Origin: Flavobacterium sharifuzzamanii | GTDB taxonomy: Bacteria > Bacteroidota > Bacteroidia > Flavobacteriales > Flavobacteriaceae | Reading direction: 5' to 3' | Assembly (NCBI RefSeq): GCF_003254585.1 | Contig: NZ_QJGZ01000036.1 | Span: 124,001-188,000 of the forward strand | DNA length: 64,000 nucleotides | Translations under genes and position numbers: made by a program | Part shown: positions 1-9,012 of the stretch, in pieces | Layout: the number at the start of each line of letters is the position of its first letter | How positions within the stretch are numbered: the first letter of the stretch is position 1 | The notes under the pieces: generated by a model | What the model was told of the DNA's origin: nothing | Seen by the model: only the letters and a program-made list of their open reading frames with translations | Databases searched by the model: none

Positions 1-59
1 AAACCTTTTTGGATATCAATTAAAATTAAAGCGGGATTATCAAGTTTTGAAATGCTCAT
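1..59 (-). CDS. Isochorismatase-family cysteine hydrolase, N-terminal fragment
   Basis: Only the first 19 codons lie inside the window; the rest runs off the left edge. The visible start reads MSISKLDNPALILIDIQKG, and the ALILIDIQ stretch is the first beta strand, with its catalytic Asp, typical of isochorismatase/nicotinamidase-like hydrolases. It starts about 35 nt downstream of the esterase gene on the same strand, so the two are probably co-transcribed. The substrate cannot be inferred from this fragment. The family call rests on one short motif. Confidence 0.6.
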   Translation of the reverse strand, partial: MSISKLDNPALILIDIQKG

Positions 60-94
60 TTTATAAAGGATTTAGTGTAAACTGCGACTGAAAA

Positions 95-739
95 CTAACT
101 AAGCAACCAATTCCTAAAATCAAAGAAATTCTGAGGAGCAACTCCATGCCCAACAGGATATTCTTTATAAGTAAGCGGAATATTTAATTTTTCTAAAGCA
201 GCGGGTGTTTTTCTTGCCCATTCAATTGGAATAACTTGGTCTACAGTTCCGTGTGATGCGAAAAATTTTAAGTTTTTGAAATTATTGTTTTCAAAACCTT
301 CTTTGATGATTTCTTCATTAAAATAACCACTCATTGCCACAACTCTCTGAATTTTTTCAGGATAAGAAAGCGCGGTTGCATAACTTAAAATAGATCCTTG
401 GCTAAATCCAATTAAAGTGACATCATTAGTATCAATTGGATAATTTGCTGCTAATTCATCAATAAAAGTAGCAATTACATCTCTTGAAGTTTTAGCTTGT
501 TCATTGTCTGAAAATTTGTTTTGATCTGCATCAAAATTGATAGCATACCAAGCATAAGCACCATATTGTAAATCGTAAGGCGCTCTTGCAGAAATGATAT
601 AATAGTTATCTGGAAGTTCAGAAGCAAAAGAGAATAAATCGGCTTCATTGCTGCCATATCCATGCAATAAAAGCAACAACGGATTTTTATCTAAAATTAC
701 TTTTGGTTCTCTTATTTTATATTCTAAAGATAGATTCAT
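95..739 (-). CDS. Alpha/beta hydrolase (carboxylesterase/phospholipase family)
   Basis: A 214-residue cytoplasmic serine hydrolase without a signal peptide. The oxyanion region HGYGSNEAD lies near residue 26, the nucleophile elbow GFSQG gives Ser113, and the remaining triad members are Asp167 (GTVDQVIP) and His198 (GHGV). Length and motif spacing match the small carboxylesterase/phospholipase family (YpfH and acyl-protein-thioesterase relatives). The natural substrate is unknown. It lies upstream of an isochorismatase-like gene on the same strand. Confidence 0.85.
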   Translation of the reverse strand: MNLSLEYKIREPKVILDKNPLLLLLHGYGSNEADLFSFASELPDNYYIISARAPYDLQYGAYAWYAINFDADQNKFSDNEQAKTSRDVIATFIDELAANYPIDTNDVTLIGFSQGSILSYATALSYPEKIQRVVAMSGYFNEEIIKEGFENNNFKNLKFFASHGTVDQVIPIEWARKTPAALEKLNIPLTYKEYPVGHGVAPQNFFDFRNWLLS

Positions 740-745
740 TTTTTT

Positions 746-845
746 AGTGTTCAGTGTTCAGATTTCTAGTGTTCAGCTTGAGCTTTGTCAAAGTTTTGAG
801 ACTTCTCGTTTTTGAATTTGGATTTTAAAACTTGGAATTTTAAAA
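746..845. repeat. Degenerate short-word intergenic repeats (TGTTCAG and TTGGAATTT words)
   Basis: Between the esterase and the small membrane protein gene, the word AGTGTTCAG occurs three times within 746-777. It is followed by a second word, TTTGAATTTGG/CTTGGAATTT, at about 811-840. No open reading frame is supported here. It is the first of several gaps in this window built from imperfect copies of a local word. Confidence 0.5.
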
Positions 846-846
846 A

Positions 847-1176
847 TTAACCAATTTTTTTAAACCATTTTTGAAACAAATCCCCAACTAAAGGAATTGG
901 TCTCATTTGCCCTTGAATAGCATTAAAAATTCCAAAAGTCCAAAGAATTGAAATGCAAATCCACATTGGGAAAGTGATAAAAAAGCTGTCAAAATTGCTG
1001 ATGATAGCTCCGAAAGAAATGAAGGTTAGAGATAACCCTAGAGATTGACGGATATGAAAAGAAGCAAAACTGTTTTTGTTCTCAGAGTTCATGCTCATGG
1101 CGATTAAAACACCAATAATAAGAATGTAACTCGTAATAGCAATTGGTTTTCCTTCTTCGACTGAATTATTATTCAT
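847..1176 (-). CDS. Small membrane protein, DUF4870/Tic20-like
   Basis: A 109-residue protein with hydrophobic segments at about residues 12-28, 45-62 and 68-88. It ends in a conserved-looking patch, GQMRPIPLVGDLFQKW. The layout (helix, soluble turn with FHIRQSLGL, two helices, R-P-I-P-L-V-G near the end) resembles the DUF4870/Tic20-like membrane family. It starts 4 nt after the dihydroorotase-like gene stops, so the two probably share a transcript. No biochemical function is known. Confidence 0.65.
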   Translation of the reverse strand: MNNNSVEEGKPIAITSYILIIGVLIAMSMNSENKNSFASFHIRQSLGLSLTFISFGAIISNFDSFFITFPMWICISILWTFGIFNAIQGQMRPIPLVGDLFQKWFKKIG

Positions 1177-1180
1177 TGTG

Positions 1181-2431
1181 TTATTTTGTAACTAATTGAT
1201 TTTGATTTAAAATTCCGTACACAGAACCTTTAAGTTCAGTTCCTAAGAAAGCAGAATTTTTAGATTTTGAAAGAATGTTTTCTTTTGTAAAAGTTGATTT
1301 TCCTTCTGTTGTAAACAAAGTTAGGTTTGCTTTTGCACCTTCTTCAATAATATTGCTTTCTAAACCAAAAACATTTCTGGCAGCCGTTAATTTAGAAACA
1401 ACGGTTTCAACAGGTAAAACCGTTAATAAAGCTCCGAAAGCACTTTCTAAACCAATTGTTCCATTTTTAGCTGTATCAAATTCCATTTTTTTGAATTCAA
1501 TATCAATAGGATTGTGGTCAGAAGTAATCATGTCGATAGTTCCGTCTGCAATTCCGTTTAGTAAAGCTTGTCTGTCAACTTCTGTTCTTAATGGAGGTGT
1601 AACTTTAAAACGAGTGTCAAATCCGTCTAGTTTTTCATCCGTTAAAACTAAATGATGAATCGAAACACTTGCAGTAACATTTAAACCTTTTGCTTTAGCT
1701 TCTCTGATTAATTCAACCGATTTTGCAGTAGAAATTGTCGGAATATGAAGTTTTCCGCCAGTGTATTCCAATAAAAATAAGTTTCTAGAAATTTGAAGTT
1801 CTTCGGCTAAGTTCGGAATTCCTTTCAAACCTAATCTTGTAGAAACAATGCCTTCATTAGCAACTCCATTTCCTTTAATGTTTGGATCTTGAGAGTAGGC
1901 AATTACCAATCCGTCAAAATCTTGTACATACTGTAAAGCAATTTTCAGGATGTTAGCGTTGTCGATGCTTTTGTTATAATCTCCAAAAGCGATTGCTCCT
2001 GAGTTTTTCATGTCAAAAAGCTCTGCCATATCTTTTCCTTCACTAGCTTTAGTTAAAGCACCGATTGGGAAAATTTCTGTAGCAGAACCATTTGCTTTGT
2101 TTTTTACAAAATTCACCTGAGATTGATTGTCAATAATTGGCAACGAATTCGGCTGTAATGCGATTGCTGTGAATCCGCTTTTTGCTGCCACGTTCAGTCC
2201 GTTTGCGATAGTTTCTCTGTCTTCATAGCCTGGCTCGCCCAGTGAGACACTGCTGTCAAACCAGCCTTGAGAAACATGAAGATTTTCAAATCGTACTACT
2301 TCTGCATCATCATTTGGAAGAGAAACTCCTATTTTTTCTATTACACCATCTGCAATTAAAAGATCAACGGTCTGATTGTGAAACGGACTTTTTGAGTCGA
2401 TAATTTTGGCGCTTTTGATGATTAGTTTCAT
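1181..2431 (-). CDS. Dihydroorotase-like protein, probably non-catalytic (PyrC'-like)
   Basis: A 416-residue amidohydrolase-fold protein of multifunctional-complex dihydroorotase length. The N-terminal beta region and the EPGYEDRETI segment align with pyrimidine dihydroorotases. The metal-binding HxH after the first strand is replaced by SVS (FDSSVSLGEPG), and the substrate Arg of LREPG is Gly. The later IAHCED His is Tyr (IAYSQD) and the HVST His is Thr (HIPTIST). The Asp of the TDHAPH motif is kept (TSDHNPI). Inactive homologues of this kind can act as structural partners of aspartate transcarbamoylase. Annotation as an active dihydroorotase would be misleading. Confidence 0.85.
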   Translation of the reverse strand: MKLIIKSAKIIDSKSPFHNQTVDLLIADGVIEKIGVSLPNDDAEVVRFENLHVSQGWFDSSVSLGEPGYEDRETIANGLNVAAKSGFTAIALQPNSLPIIDNQSQVNFVKNKANGSATEIFPIGALTKASEGKDMAELFDMKNSGAIAFGDYNKSIDNANILKIALQYVQDFDGLVIAYSQDPNIKGNGVANEGIVSTRLGLKGIPNLAEELQISRNLFLLEYTGGKLHIPTISTAKSVELIREAKAKGLNVTASVSIHHLVLTDEKLDGFDTRFKVTPPLRTEVDRQALLNGIADGTIDMITSDHNPIDIEFKKMEFDTAKNGTIGLESAFGALLTVLPVETVVSKLTAARNVFGLESNIIEEGAKANLTLFTTEGKSTFTKENILSKSKNSAFLGTELKGSVYGILNQNQLVTK

Positions 2432-2478
2432 ATTTTGGATATTTATTTTATTAAAACATTAAATGTTTTTTATTTACT

Positions 2479-2580
2479 ACCATTAAGAAATTAAGTTCAT
2501 AAAGCGAGAAACTTAATTTTCTGGGCATTTAGAATAAGATCATAAAGGAAAAACTTAATAATCTTAACGCCTTAATGGTG
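2479..2580. repeat. Inverted degenerate repeat (CCATTAAGAAATTAAG word)
   Basis: The left arm begins ACCATTAAGAAATTAAG at 2479. The right arm ends AATCTTAACGCCTTAATGGT near 2580 and is an imperfect reverse complement of the left. Copies of the TTAAG core recur inside both arms. It lies between the dihydroorotase-like gene and the 3' end of the BatA-like gene and holds no gene. Confidence 0.5.
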
Positions 2581-2588
2581 AAAAAAAA

Positions 2589-4517
2589 TCATTTTACAAA
2601 TTTTATAATTGCCATTTCTAATGCTAAAAATAACAGTGCAAAGATAACAAACCATTTCCAAATTTGGCTGTCTGTTCTTTCTGTTTGTAACGTATTGAAA
2701 ATGGTCGAAATTGTGTCGGCAGTTTTGAAATCTGAAACTATATTCGTGTTTACTTGACTCAAATCGCTTTCGGTTCTTTTGTAGTTAAAACTGATATTTT
2801 CAACCCATTCTTTTTTGTCAAAAATGCTGTAATTTCCAGCTGTTTCAGGAAAATCATTAAACGTTAATTTGACTTTGTTGTTCAAAATCTGCTGAATTGG
2901 AATAAACGAATCGTCTGTTCCTTTCACTTCCAAAATAGCATCTTTAGTCAAAAGAACATCAACAAAATAAGGCTGATTGTTTCCAATTGTTAAAGCGTTT
3001 ACACCAGTTTTCTGATTGTTTTGAGCAATTTTGTAAAATAATGGAACGATTAAAGGTGATTGCTGAAAATTAGAGTTTGCACTATTGATAGGTGCTGTAA
3101 AAACCGTTATTCCAGAAACCTGATTTTGAACAGCGGTTACAAAAGCAGTCTGATCTTCAAACGAAAGAACGGCAGGATAAGAACTTGAAACGGCAAATGA
3201 ACTATTTACTTTTGGATATTGAAAGTTGGTTATTTTGTTTTCAAAGACGCCCGAAAATAAAGGATGATCAAAATTAATTTTAGTGATTAATTTACTGTTG
3301 GTTTCTAAATTTCCAAATTGAATTTTTCCGAAATTCCCCAATAATGCATTTAAGCTAGAAAGAGAAGTTTTCTCAGACGGAATGACAACTAAATTTCCGC
3401 CTTTAGAAACAAAAGCTTTCAAAGTGGTTTGCAGTGCTTGCGGAATATCAACCAATTCATTTAAGATAATAGTATTTTGTTTTTCTAAACTATTATAATC
3501 CAAAGAACCGATTGGGTAATTGTTATAGTTGAATTCTGCTGAAGTATAAATTCTCGATAAGAAATTGCTTTTTTCAGGTTCGCCAATGCTGATAACGTTT
3601 GTTTTTTTGTTTTTTGAAATACTGAAAAACAATTTGTTGTCGTAAGTCAGTCCATTATCTTCAATTGTTACATATCCATGGAAAGCTTCTTTTGGAATAG
3701 TAAAATTGATTGTCTTTTTCTTCGTGTCAAAATTAACAATGGTCTTCGCAATCAATTTGTTTTGATTGTAAAGAGCCGTTGAGACAGGTTTGAAATCTTC
3801 ACCATAAGCTGATAAATTAATGCCAATTTCGTAGAAGTTTTCTAAAGTCTGATTGATGTAAACGCTGTCAATTGAAACATTATTTTTCTGTTCTGCTTCT
3901 GGAACGATAAAGTATGGTTTTTCTTCAAAATCTAAACTTTTAATAGCTGCCTCTTTCAAACCAACAGCATCAGTAATAATGACAATATCTTTTTTATGAG
4001 CCGATTTGTGTGCTTTTATTTTGGCTGTAATTGCCGAAAGATCAAAAGGAGAAGCGCTGTATTTTAAGTTTTGTAAAGCACTTTTAGATGATTTAATATC
4101 GGTATTCCAATAGTTTTCGGTGTTGGTTAAAAGTGAAAATTGAGTGTTTTCGGGAGTGTTTTCGAGCAATTCCTGAACGGCTCTTTTCAGTAATTCTCCT
4201 TTTTTGCCTTTTGCTTGCATACTGAAAGAATTGTCCAATACAATATACATCTCATTTGACGCGTTCTTACTGTCGGCGGCTTCAAAAAAAGGTTGTGCAA
4301 AGGCAATAATAGCACAGGTAAGCAATAATAAACGTGTCGCTAATAATAGACGTTTTTTAATTTTAGAACTTTTACGAGTCTGAATAGCAAGCTCTTTTAA
4401 AAATCGAACGTTGGTAAAATAGGAAGTTTTAAATCGTCTTAATTGAAATAAGTGAACCAAAATTGGAACGATCAATAAAAACAGAAAGTATAGAATTTCG
4501 GGATGTTTAAAATGCAT
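2589..4517 (-). CDS. BatA N-terminal domain / vWA-like membrane protein
   Basis: A 642-residue protein. Residues 1-60 carry the BatA-type N-terminus: a membrane helix followed by LVHLFQLRRFKTSYFTNVRFL. A second helix lies at about 62-80, and a vWA-like domain begins near residue 90 with the MIDAS-like D-N-S-F-S motif (VLDNSFSM). The middle is a large periplasmic beta-rich region with a glutamine-amidotransferase-like part, and a last helix lies at about 622-638. Such proteins are anchored in the inner membrane and related to the Bacteroides aerotolerance (Bat) family, whose precise role is not settled. It stands alone here, without batB/C/D or a MoxR ATPase beside it. Confidence 0.8.
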   Translation of the reverse strand: MHFKHPEILYFLFLLIVPILVHLFQLRRFKTSYFTNVRFLKELAIQTRKSSKIKKRLLLATRLLLLTCAIIAFAQPFFEAADSKNASNEMYIVLDNSFSMQAKGKKGELLKRAVQELLENTPENTQFSLLTNTENYWNTDIKSSKSALQNLKYSASPFDLSAITAKIKAHKSAHKKDIVIITDAVGLKEAAIKSLDFEEKPYFIVPEAEQKNNVSIDSVYINQTLENFYEIGINLSAYGEDFKPVSTALYNQNKLIAKTIVNFDTKKKTINFTIPKEAFHGYVTIEDNGLTYDNKLFFSISKNKKTNVISIGEPEKSNFLSRIYTSAEFNYNNYPIGSLDYNSLEKQNTIILNELVDIPQALQTTLKAFVSKGGNLVVIPSEKTSLSSLNALLGNFGKIQFGNLETNSKLITKINFDHPLFSGVFENKITNFQYPKVNSSFAVSSSYPAVLSFEDQTAFVTAVQNQVSGITVFTAPINSANSNFQQSPLIVPLFYKIAQNNQKTGVNALTIGNNQPYFVDVLLTKDAILEVKGTDDSFIPIQQILNNKVKLTFNDFPETAGNYSIFDKKEWVENISFNYKRTESDLSQVNTNIVSDFKTADTISTIFNTLQTERTDSQIWKWFVIFALLFLALEMAIIKFVK

Positions 4518-4770
4518 TCTGGCTTCGATTTACTTCACTACGTTTTGTTTTTCGCGAAGATGCTGGTCAAAAATACAAATTAAAATTATTAAACCATATA
4601 AGTAGGAGAATTATGAATTGTAAATTATAAATTGAAAATGTATTAATGGGCAATCAGGTAGTGAAAGAATATCAAAAAAATGTAACTTTTGTAATTTCTT
4701 TGTAACTTAGAAGCTCCTTCAAACAGATATTATTACTTATTTTAGCTAATTCAAAAAACAAAAATAAACT

Positions 4771-5883
4771 ATGAAAAAAATATACCTAGTATTATTTTCA
4801 GCTTTATCATTAACCGCGGTTAAAGCTCAAAACAAATTCAATTTACTGGTAGGAACTTATACTAATACTTGCCAGAGCAACGGTATTTATGTATATGAAT
4901 TTGATGCTTCTACAGGCGATTATAAGTTAAAAAAATCATCAGAGAGTGTTGTCAGTCCGAGTTATTTATCGGTTTCTGCAGATAATAAATTTATCTATGC
5001 TGTAAACGAAAACGGGACGCAAAGTACAGTAAGTTCTTTTTCGTATGATTCGCAATCTGGAAAAATTAGTCTTTTAAATAAAAATGATGCTTTAGGAGCT
5101 GATCCTTGCCATTTAATAAATGATGATAAAAATGTAATTGCTGCCAATTATTCTGGCGGAAGTATTGCTGTTTTTAAGAAAAATCCAGATGGAAGCATTA
5201 CTGAGGCGCAGCAGCTGGTTCAGCATGAAGGAAAGGGACCAAATGTGGCACGTCAGGAAAAGGCGCACGTGCACATGGTTATGTTTTCTCCAGACAAAAA
5301 GTTTGTATTGTCAAATGATTTAGGTTTGGATAAAGTGTTTATTTACAAATACAATCCAACTGCAAAAAATGAAATTTTGACTTTAAAAGGAAGTGTTGAT
5401 GTAAAACCAGGAAGCGGACCAAGACACTTGACTTTCAGTAAAGATGGAAAATTTGTGTATTTGGTTCAGGAATTGGATGGAACTTTAACAACTTTAAGCT
5501 GGGATAAAACTGGAAGTTTAAAAATAGTTGCTGAAACGAGTATTCTTCCGAAAGATTTTAAAGGAGGAACAGGAGCAGCGGCAATCAAACTTTCGCCAGA
5601 TGGAAACTTTTTGTATGTTACTGATCGTGTAGATGCTAATGCTATTTCAGTTTACAAAATTTCTAAAACAGGTAGTTTGGAATTGGTAGAACAGCAAAGC
5701 ACTTTAGGAAAAGGCCCACGTGATTTTGCAATTGATCCAACAGGAAATTACCTTTTAGTAGGACATCAATATACTAATGATATAGTTATTTTTAAACGAG
5801 ATATCACAACAGGAAAATTGATAGATACTGGCAGAAGAATTCAGATGTGTTCGCCAGTGGGGCTTTTGTTTACGAAAATTTAG
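4771..5883 (+). CDS. Secreted lactonase-family beta-propeller (6-phosphogluconolactonase-like)
   Basis: A 370-residue protein with a signal peptide (residues 1-19, cleaved after VKA). Repeated blades of the form SPDGNFLYVTDR and SADNKFIYAVNE indicate a seven-bladed propeller of the YbhE/Pgl lactonase family. Family conserved patches include LLVGTYTN near the mature N-terminus and GPRHLTFS and GPRDFAIDP later on. Cytoplasmic YbhE-type enzymes hydrolyse 6-phosphogluconolactone. The export signal here suggests an extracytoplasmic sugar lactone instead, so the substrate is uncertain. Confidence 0.85.
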   Translation: MKKIYLVLFSALSLTAVKAQNKFNLLVGTYTNTCQSNGIYVYEFDASTGDYKLKKSSESVVSPSYLSVSADNKFIYAVNENGTQSTVSSFSYDSQSGKISLLNKNDALGADPCHLINDDKNVIAANYSGGSIAVFKKNPDGSITEAQQLVQHEGKGPNVARQEKAHVHMVMFSPDKKFVLSNDLGLDKVFIYKYNPTAKNEILTLKGSVDVKPGSGPRHLTFSKDGKFVYLVQELDGTLTTLSWDKTGSLKIVAETSILPKDFKGGTGAAAIKLSPDGNFLYVTDRVDANAISVYKISKTGSLELVEQQSTLGKGPRDFAIDPTGNYLLVGHQYTNDIVIFKRDITTGKLIDTGRRIQMCSPVGLLFTKI

Positions 5884-5888
5884 TTAAA

Positions 5889-6016
5889 AAGGTTCTAAGG
5901 TGCTGAGATGCTAAGCTTCTAAGGTTAAAAAAAGGGTAAAGATTCAAAAGAATCTTTACCCTTTTTTAATGTCATATAAAAAATTAGAACCTTAGCAACT
6001 TAGTAGCTTAGCATCT
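5889..6016. repeat. Inverted degenerate repeats (TTAGCAAC/CTAAGGT words) around a terminator
   Basis: Left arm: GGTTCTAAGGTGCTGAGATG and following CTAAG copies (5890-5926). Right arm: AGAACCTTAGCAACTTAGTAGCTTAGCATC (positions 5986-6015), an imperfect reverse complement built from copies of CTTAG. The arms flank a perfect terminator hairpin between convergent genes. Nothing in it codes for protein. Confidence 0.55.
5927..5968. terminator. Bidirectional terminator between convergent genes
   Basis: The stem of 5928-5945 pairs perfectly with 5950-5967 across an AAAA loop (core GGGTAAAGATTC / GAATCTTTACCC), with A-tracts and T-tracts on both sides. It can stop transcription both of the lactonase gene (plus) and of the helicase gene (minus). 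Confidence 0.85.
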
Positions 6017-6028
6017 AAAAAAAAAAAG

Positions 6029-7375
6029 TTATTTTTTCTTTTTCTTCTCATTTCTCGTCTTCAACATATTTCTGTTGACAGAACCATGAGTTTTCTTTTT
6101 TGTTTTTGAAGGCCCACCAAGATTGATTTTCTGATTCTTTTTAGATTTTTCGTGAAAAGCGCCGTCACCTTCTAGTTTTGGTTTTTTCAATAAAAACTTT
6201 CTTGGCAATCTATCTTTTTCAGCTTCAATAAGTTTTTCTGAGATTTCAACTTCTTCAGGAAAATCAGCTACTTCAAGCTCTTGATCCATTAAAAGTTCTG
6301 TTGCAATTTTGAATTCTTCTTCTCTTGGAGTAACAAAACTAATTGCAGTTCCTGTTGCATCTGCACGACCTGTACGTCCAATTCTGTGCATATACAATTC
6401 TGGTTCTTCTGGAAGTTCAAAGTTAATTACGTGAGTAATGTTAGAAATATCCAAACCTCTTGCCATAACGTCGGTTGTAATTAAACCGCGAAGATTTCCT
6501 TCCTGAAACTCAGCCATCGTACTCAAACGGTAATTCTGAGATTTATTCGAGTGAATTACACCAAATTGTCCATCAAAAAGTTCATCAATACGATTGAAAA
6601 GCATATCTGAAATCTTTTTGTTGTTTACGAAAACTAGAATACGACTCATGCTTTCGTCCGTTTCTAGTAAGTGTTTTAAAAGATTTACTTTGGTATTGAA
6701 ATTCGGAACATTATAAGTAATCTGAGTAATTTTCTCAAGAGGAGTTCCCGATGGTGCTAATGTCACTTCTTCAGGAAAATCAAAATAATCATTCAATAAA
6801 TCATCAACTTCATCTGTCATCGTTGCCGAGAATAGAATATTTTGACGTTTGGTTTTCATCATTGCAAAAAGCGAAGTAAGCTGTGGTCTGAAACCTAAAT
6901 TCAGCATTTCGTCAAACTCGTCAATAACCAGTTTTTGTGTTTCGTCAAAACGAACAACAGCGTCAAGCGCTAAATCCATTGTACGTCCAGGAGTTCCAAC
7001 TAAAATGTCTACACCTTCGTAAACGGCTTTCTTTTGTGTATTGATGTTTACACCACCATAAATTCCTAAAGTTTTAACCGACATATATGTGGTTAATTTT
7101 TCTACTTCTTCAACCACCTGAACTACTAATTCACGTGTTGGAACAAGAATTACAATTTTTGGCGTATTGGTATGAGTAAATTTATAAAGCTTTAAAAGAG
7201 GCAGTAAATAAGCAAATGTTTTACCGGTTCCGGTTTGTGCAATTCCCATCATATCACGTCCAGACATGATTACAGAAAAAGATTTTTCTTGAATAGGAGT
7301 AGGCGTAACAAATCCTAATTCGTCAACAGCTTTTTGTAATGATTTTGGAAGATTAAATTTTTCGAAAGTACTCAT
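6029..7375 (-). CDS. DEAD-box family ATP-dependent RNA helicase with DEFD motif II
   Basis: A 448-residue superfamily 2 helicase. Visible motifs are the Q-motif region (FEKFNLP...TPTPIQ, residues 4-29), motif I AQTGTGKT (46-53), motif Ia PTREL (79-83), TPGR (128-131), motif II DEFD (152-155) in place of DEAD, SAT (motif III), and ARGLDI and HRIGRTGR (motifs V and VI). The tail from about residue 385 is basic and ends in a lysine run, suited to RNA binding. It is probably involved in RNA remodelling or ribosome assembly (RhlE-like group). The third residue of motif II being Phe is an unusual but tolerated substitution. Confidence 0.9.
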   Translation of the reverse strand: MSTFEKFNLPKSLQKAVDELGFVTPTPIQEKSFSVIMSGRDMMGIAQTGTGKTFAYLLPLLKLYKFTHTNTPKIVILVPTRELVVQVVEEVEKLTTYMSVKTLGIYGGVNINTQKKAVYEGVDILVGTPGRTMDLALDAVVRFDETQKLVIDEFDEMLNLGFRPQLTSLFAMMKTKRQNILFSATMTDEVDDLLNDYFDFPEEVTLAPSGTPLEKITQITYNVPNFNTKVNLLKHLLETDESMSRILVFVNNKKISDMLFNRIDELFDGQFGVIHSNKSQNYRLSTMAEFQEGNLRGLITTDVMARGLDISNITHVINFELPEEPELYMHRIGRTGRADATGTAISFVTPREEEFKIATELLMDQELEVADFPEEVEISEKLIEAEKDRLPRKFLLKKPKLEGDGAFHEKSKKNQKINLGGPSKTKKKTHGSVNRNMLKTRNEKKKKK

Positions 7376-7585
7376 TTGCTTTAAATTTTGTGCAAATGTA
7401 CGTTAAAATGATGGTTAGAACACAAGATTTTTCGAATCATCTAAAATTTTGTTTGTTTAATTGTTTGATTTTCAGTTTTTAAAATGTTTTTATTTGTGCT
7501 TAAAAGCATCGGATAAACTAAAAGGGTAGCGGGATTTTTTAATATTTTTGAAAAGAAAGTAAAAGACGAATACGAAATAAATAAG

Positions 7586-8203
7586 ATGGGAACATTTTCA
7601 CAAACAAGTATTAAGTGTGATAATATTGAAGTTATAGTACAAGAATTAAAGAAATACTTGCCAATTGGTAGAGAAATATGGCTTGAAACTAATAAATGGT
7701 GGTTTTATAACCTACCGCATGAAGAAAATTCTTTTGAAGGTCAAAACCTAACATTAATAGTTTCCCAAAATCTAACCAAAGATTGGGTTGAAGTGGAGCT
7801 AGACTTTCAGAACGGATTATATTTTTTTGATGAGATATTAAAACGAATTTCAAAAAATCTGAAAACTGAGGTTTTGTTAGTTTATTATCAGTCCACTGTT
7901 GGTGAAGGAAGATTGGCGAAATTTAAAAATGGGCAACTAGAATTGTCTTACTACGAAAAATATTTTTATGAAGGAGTTATTGAAAATAATGTACTTATAA
8001 GGAAGTCTAATTATGTAGCCGACAATTTTGGAGTCTCTACTTCGACCATTGAAGAACTTAAAAATTCGAAATTAGGAGATGAAACTCTATGGATTGAATA
8101 TGATTTTATATATAAATATCTAAACTCTGAAGGCTGGAAAGCTGATTCAGGGAAAGAAGTTTTTTTAGACTGGAACTATTTGCATTTAGAGTACTTGAAA
8201 TAG
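7586..8203 (+). CDS. Hypothetical protein
   Basis: A 205-residue, mostly acidic soluble protein without signal peptide or membrane segment. I do not recognise the family. It is rich in aromatic residues (for example TNKWWFYNLP near residue 36 and LELSYYEKYFYEG near 113) and has alternating beta-like stretches. It is flanked by unrelated minus-strand genes and has its own A-rich leader at 7550-7585. It could be a monocistronic accessory gene. Confidence 0.6.
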   Translation: MGTFSQTSIKCDNIEVIVQELKKYLPIGREIWLETNKWWFYNLPHEENSFEGQNLTLIVSQNLTKDWVEVELDFQNGLYFFDEILKRISKNLKTEVLLVYYQSTVGEGRLAKFKNGQLELSYYEKYFYEGVIENNVLIRKSNYVADNFGVSTSTIEELKNSKLGDETLWIEYDFIYKYLNSEGWKADSGKEVFLDWNYLHLEYLK

Positions 8204-8220
8204 ATTAGTTATTTCAAAAT

Positions 8221-8985
8221 TTAAAACCCTTCAAAAACCCCTAATCCAAACAAAGCAAAATCATATTTTACAGGATCTTTTGCATCCATTTCTCTTAATT
8301 TGGTGTCCAATTCTAATAAAGCTTTTGCATCATTTTGCTTTCGCGAAAGAATGCCAAGTTTGCGCGCAACATTTCCAGAATGAACATCTAACGGACAAGA
8401 TAAAACGGAAGGTGAAATGCTTTTCCAGATTCCTAAATCGACACCTTTTGCATCTTGGCGCACCATCCAACGAAGGTACATATTGATTCTCTTAGCTGCT
8501 GAATTGTTTAGCGGATCTGAAATGTGTTTTTGAGTTCGAGCTAAATGATCTGTTTCGAAGAATATCTTTTTGAACTCGCTGATGCTTTTCTGCAAACTGT
8601 CTTTTTCCTGATTTTTAGCAAAAACAGCTTCTAGTCCGTTGTGGTTTTGGTAGATATGTTTTAAGCCTTTTATAAAGCCTGCAAAATCATGTCCGTTGAA
8701 AGTTCTGTGTACAAAAGTTTCCAGTTTTGCCAAATCTTCATCAGAATGTGACATGACAAAATCGTAAGGCGTGTTGCCCATTAATTCCATCATTTTATGC
8801 GAATTCTTAATAATCATTTTACGGTTTCCCCAAGCAATAGAAGCGCTCAGAAAACCTGCGATCTCGATATCTTCTTTTTGGGTAAAGAGATGCGGAATCT
8901 GAACAGGATCACTTTCTATAAAGTCCTGATTGTTATATTGAATGACTTTTTCGTCTAGAAATTCTTTGAGTTCTTTTTGGTTCAT
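8221..8985 (-). CDS. TIGR02757 family protein
   Basis: A 254-residue soluble protein. The sequence SDPVQIPHLFTQKEDIEIAG near the N-terminus, IAWGNRKMIIKN, and the C-terminal VKYDFALFGLGVFEGF match the conserved family TIGR02757, found widely in Bacteroidota. The function is unknown, though the region CPLDVHSGNVARKLGI is helix-hairpin-like, as in DNA glycosylase-type proteins. It lies upstream of the structured element at 9013-9100. Confidence 0.85.
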   Translation of the reverse strand: MNQKELKEFLDEKVIQYNNQDFIESDPVQIPHLFTQKEDIEIAGFLSASIAWGNRKMIIKNSHKMMELMGNTPYDFVMSHSDEDLAKLETFVHRTFNGHDFAGFIKGLKHIYQNHNGLEAVFAKNQEKDSLQKSISEFKKIFFETDHLARTQKHISDPLNNSAAKRINMYLRWMVRQDAKGVDLGIWKSISPSVLSCPLDVHSGNVARKLGILSRKQNDAKALLELDTKLREMDAKDPVKYDFALFGLGVFEGF

Positions 8986-9012
8986 TTTAAATGAAATCTT
9001 CTTATAGATTTG

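Noticed and set aside
1275..1655. 126-codon frame on the plus strand opposite the dihydroorotase-like gene
   Set aside because: It is antisense to a clear family member and shows no domain. Similar opposite-strand frames over tssH, parE, parC and the TonB receptor were dropped for the same reason.
8338..8351. GCTTTCGCGAAAGA, similar to the palindrome at 24830
   Set aside because: It lies inside the TIGR02757 coding region, is shorter and imperfect, and is explained by codons.
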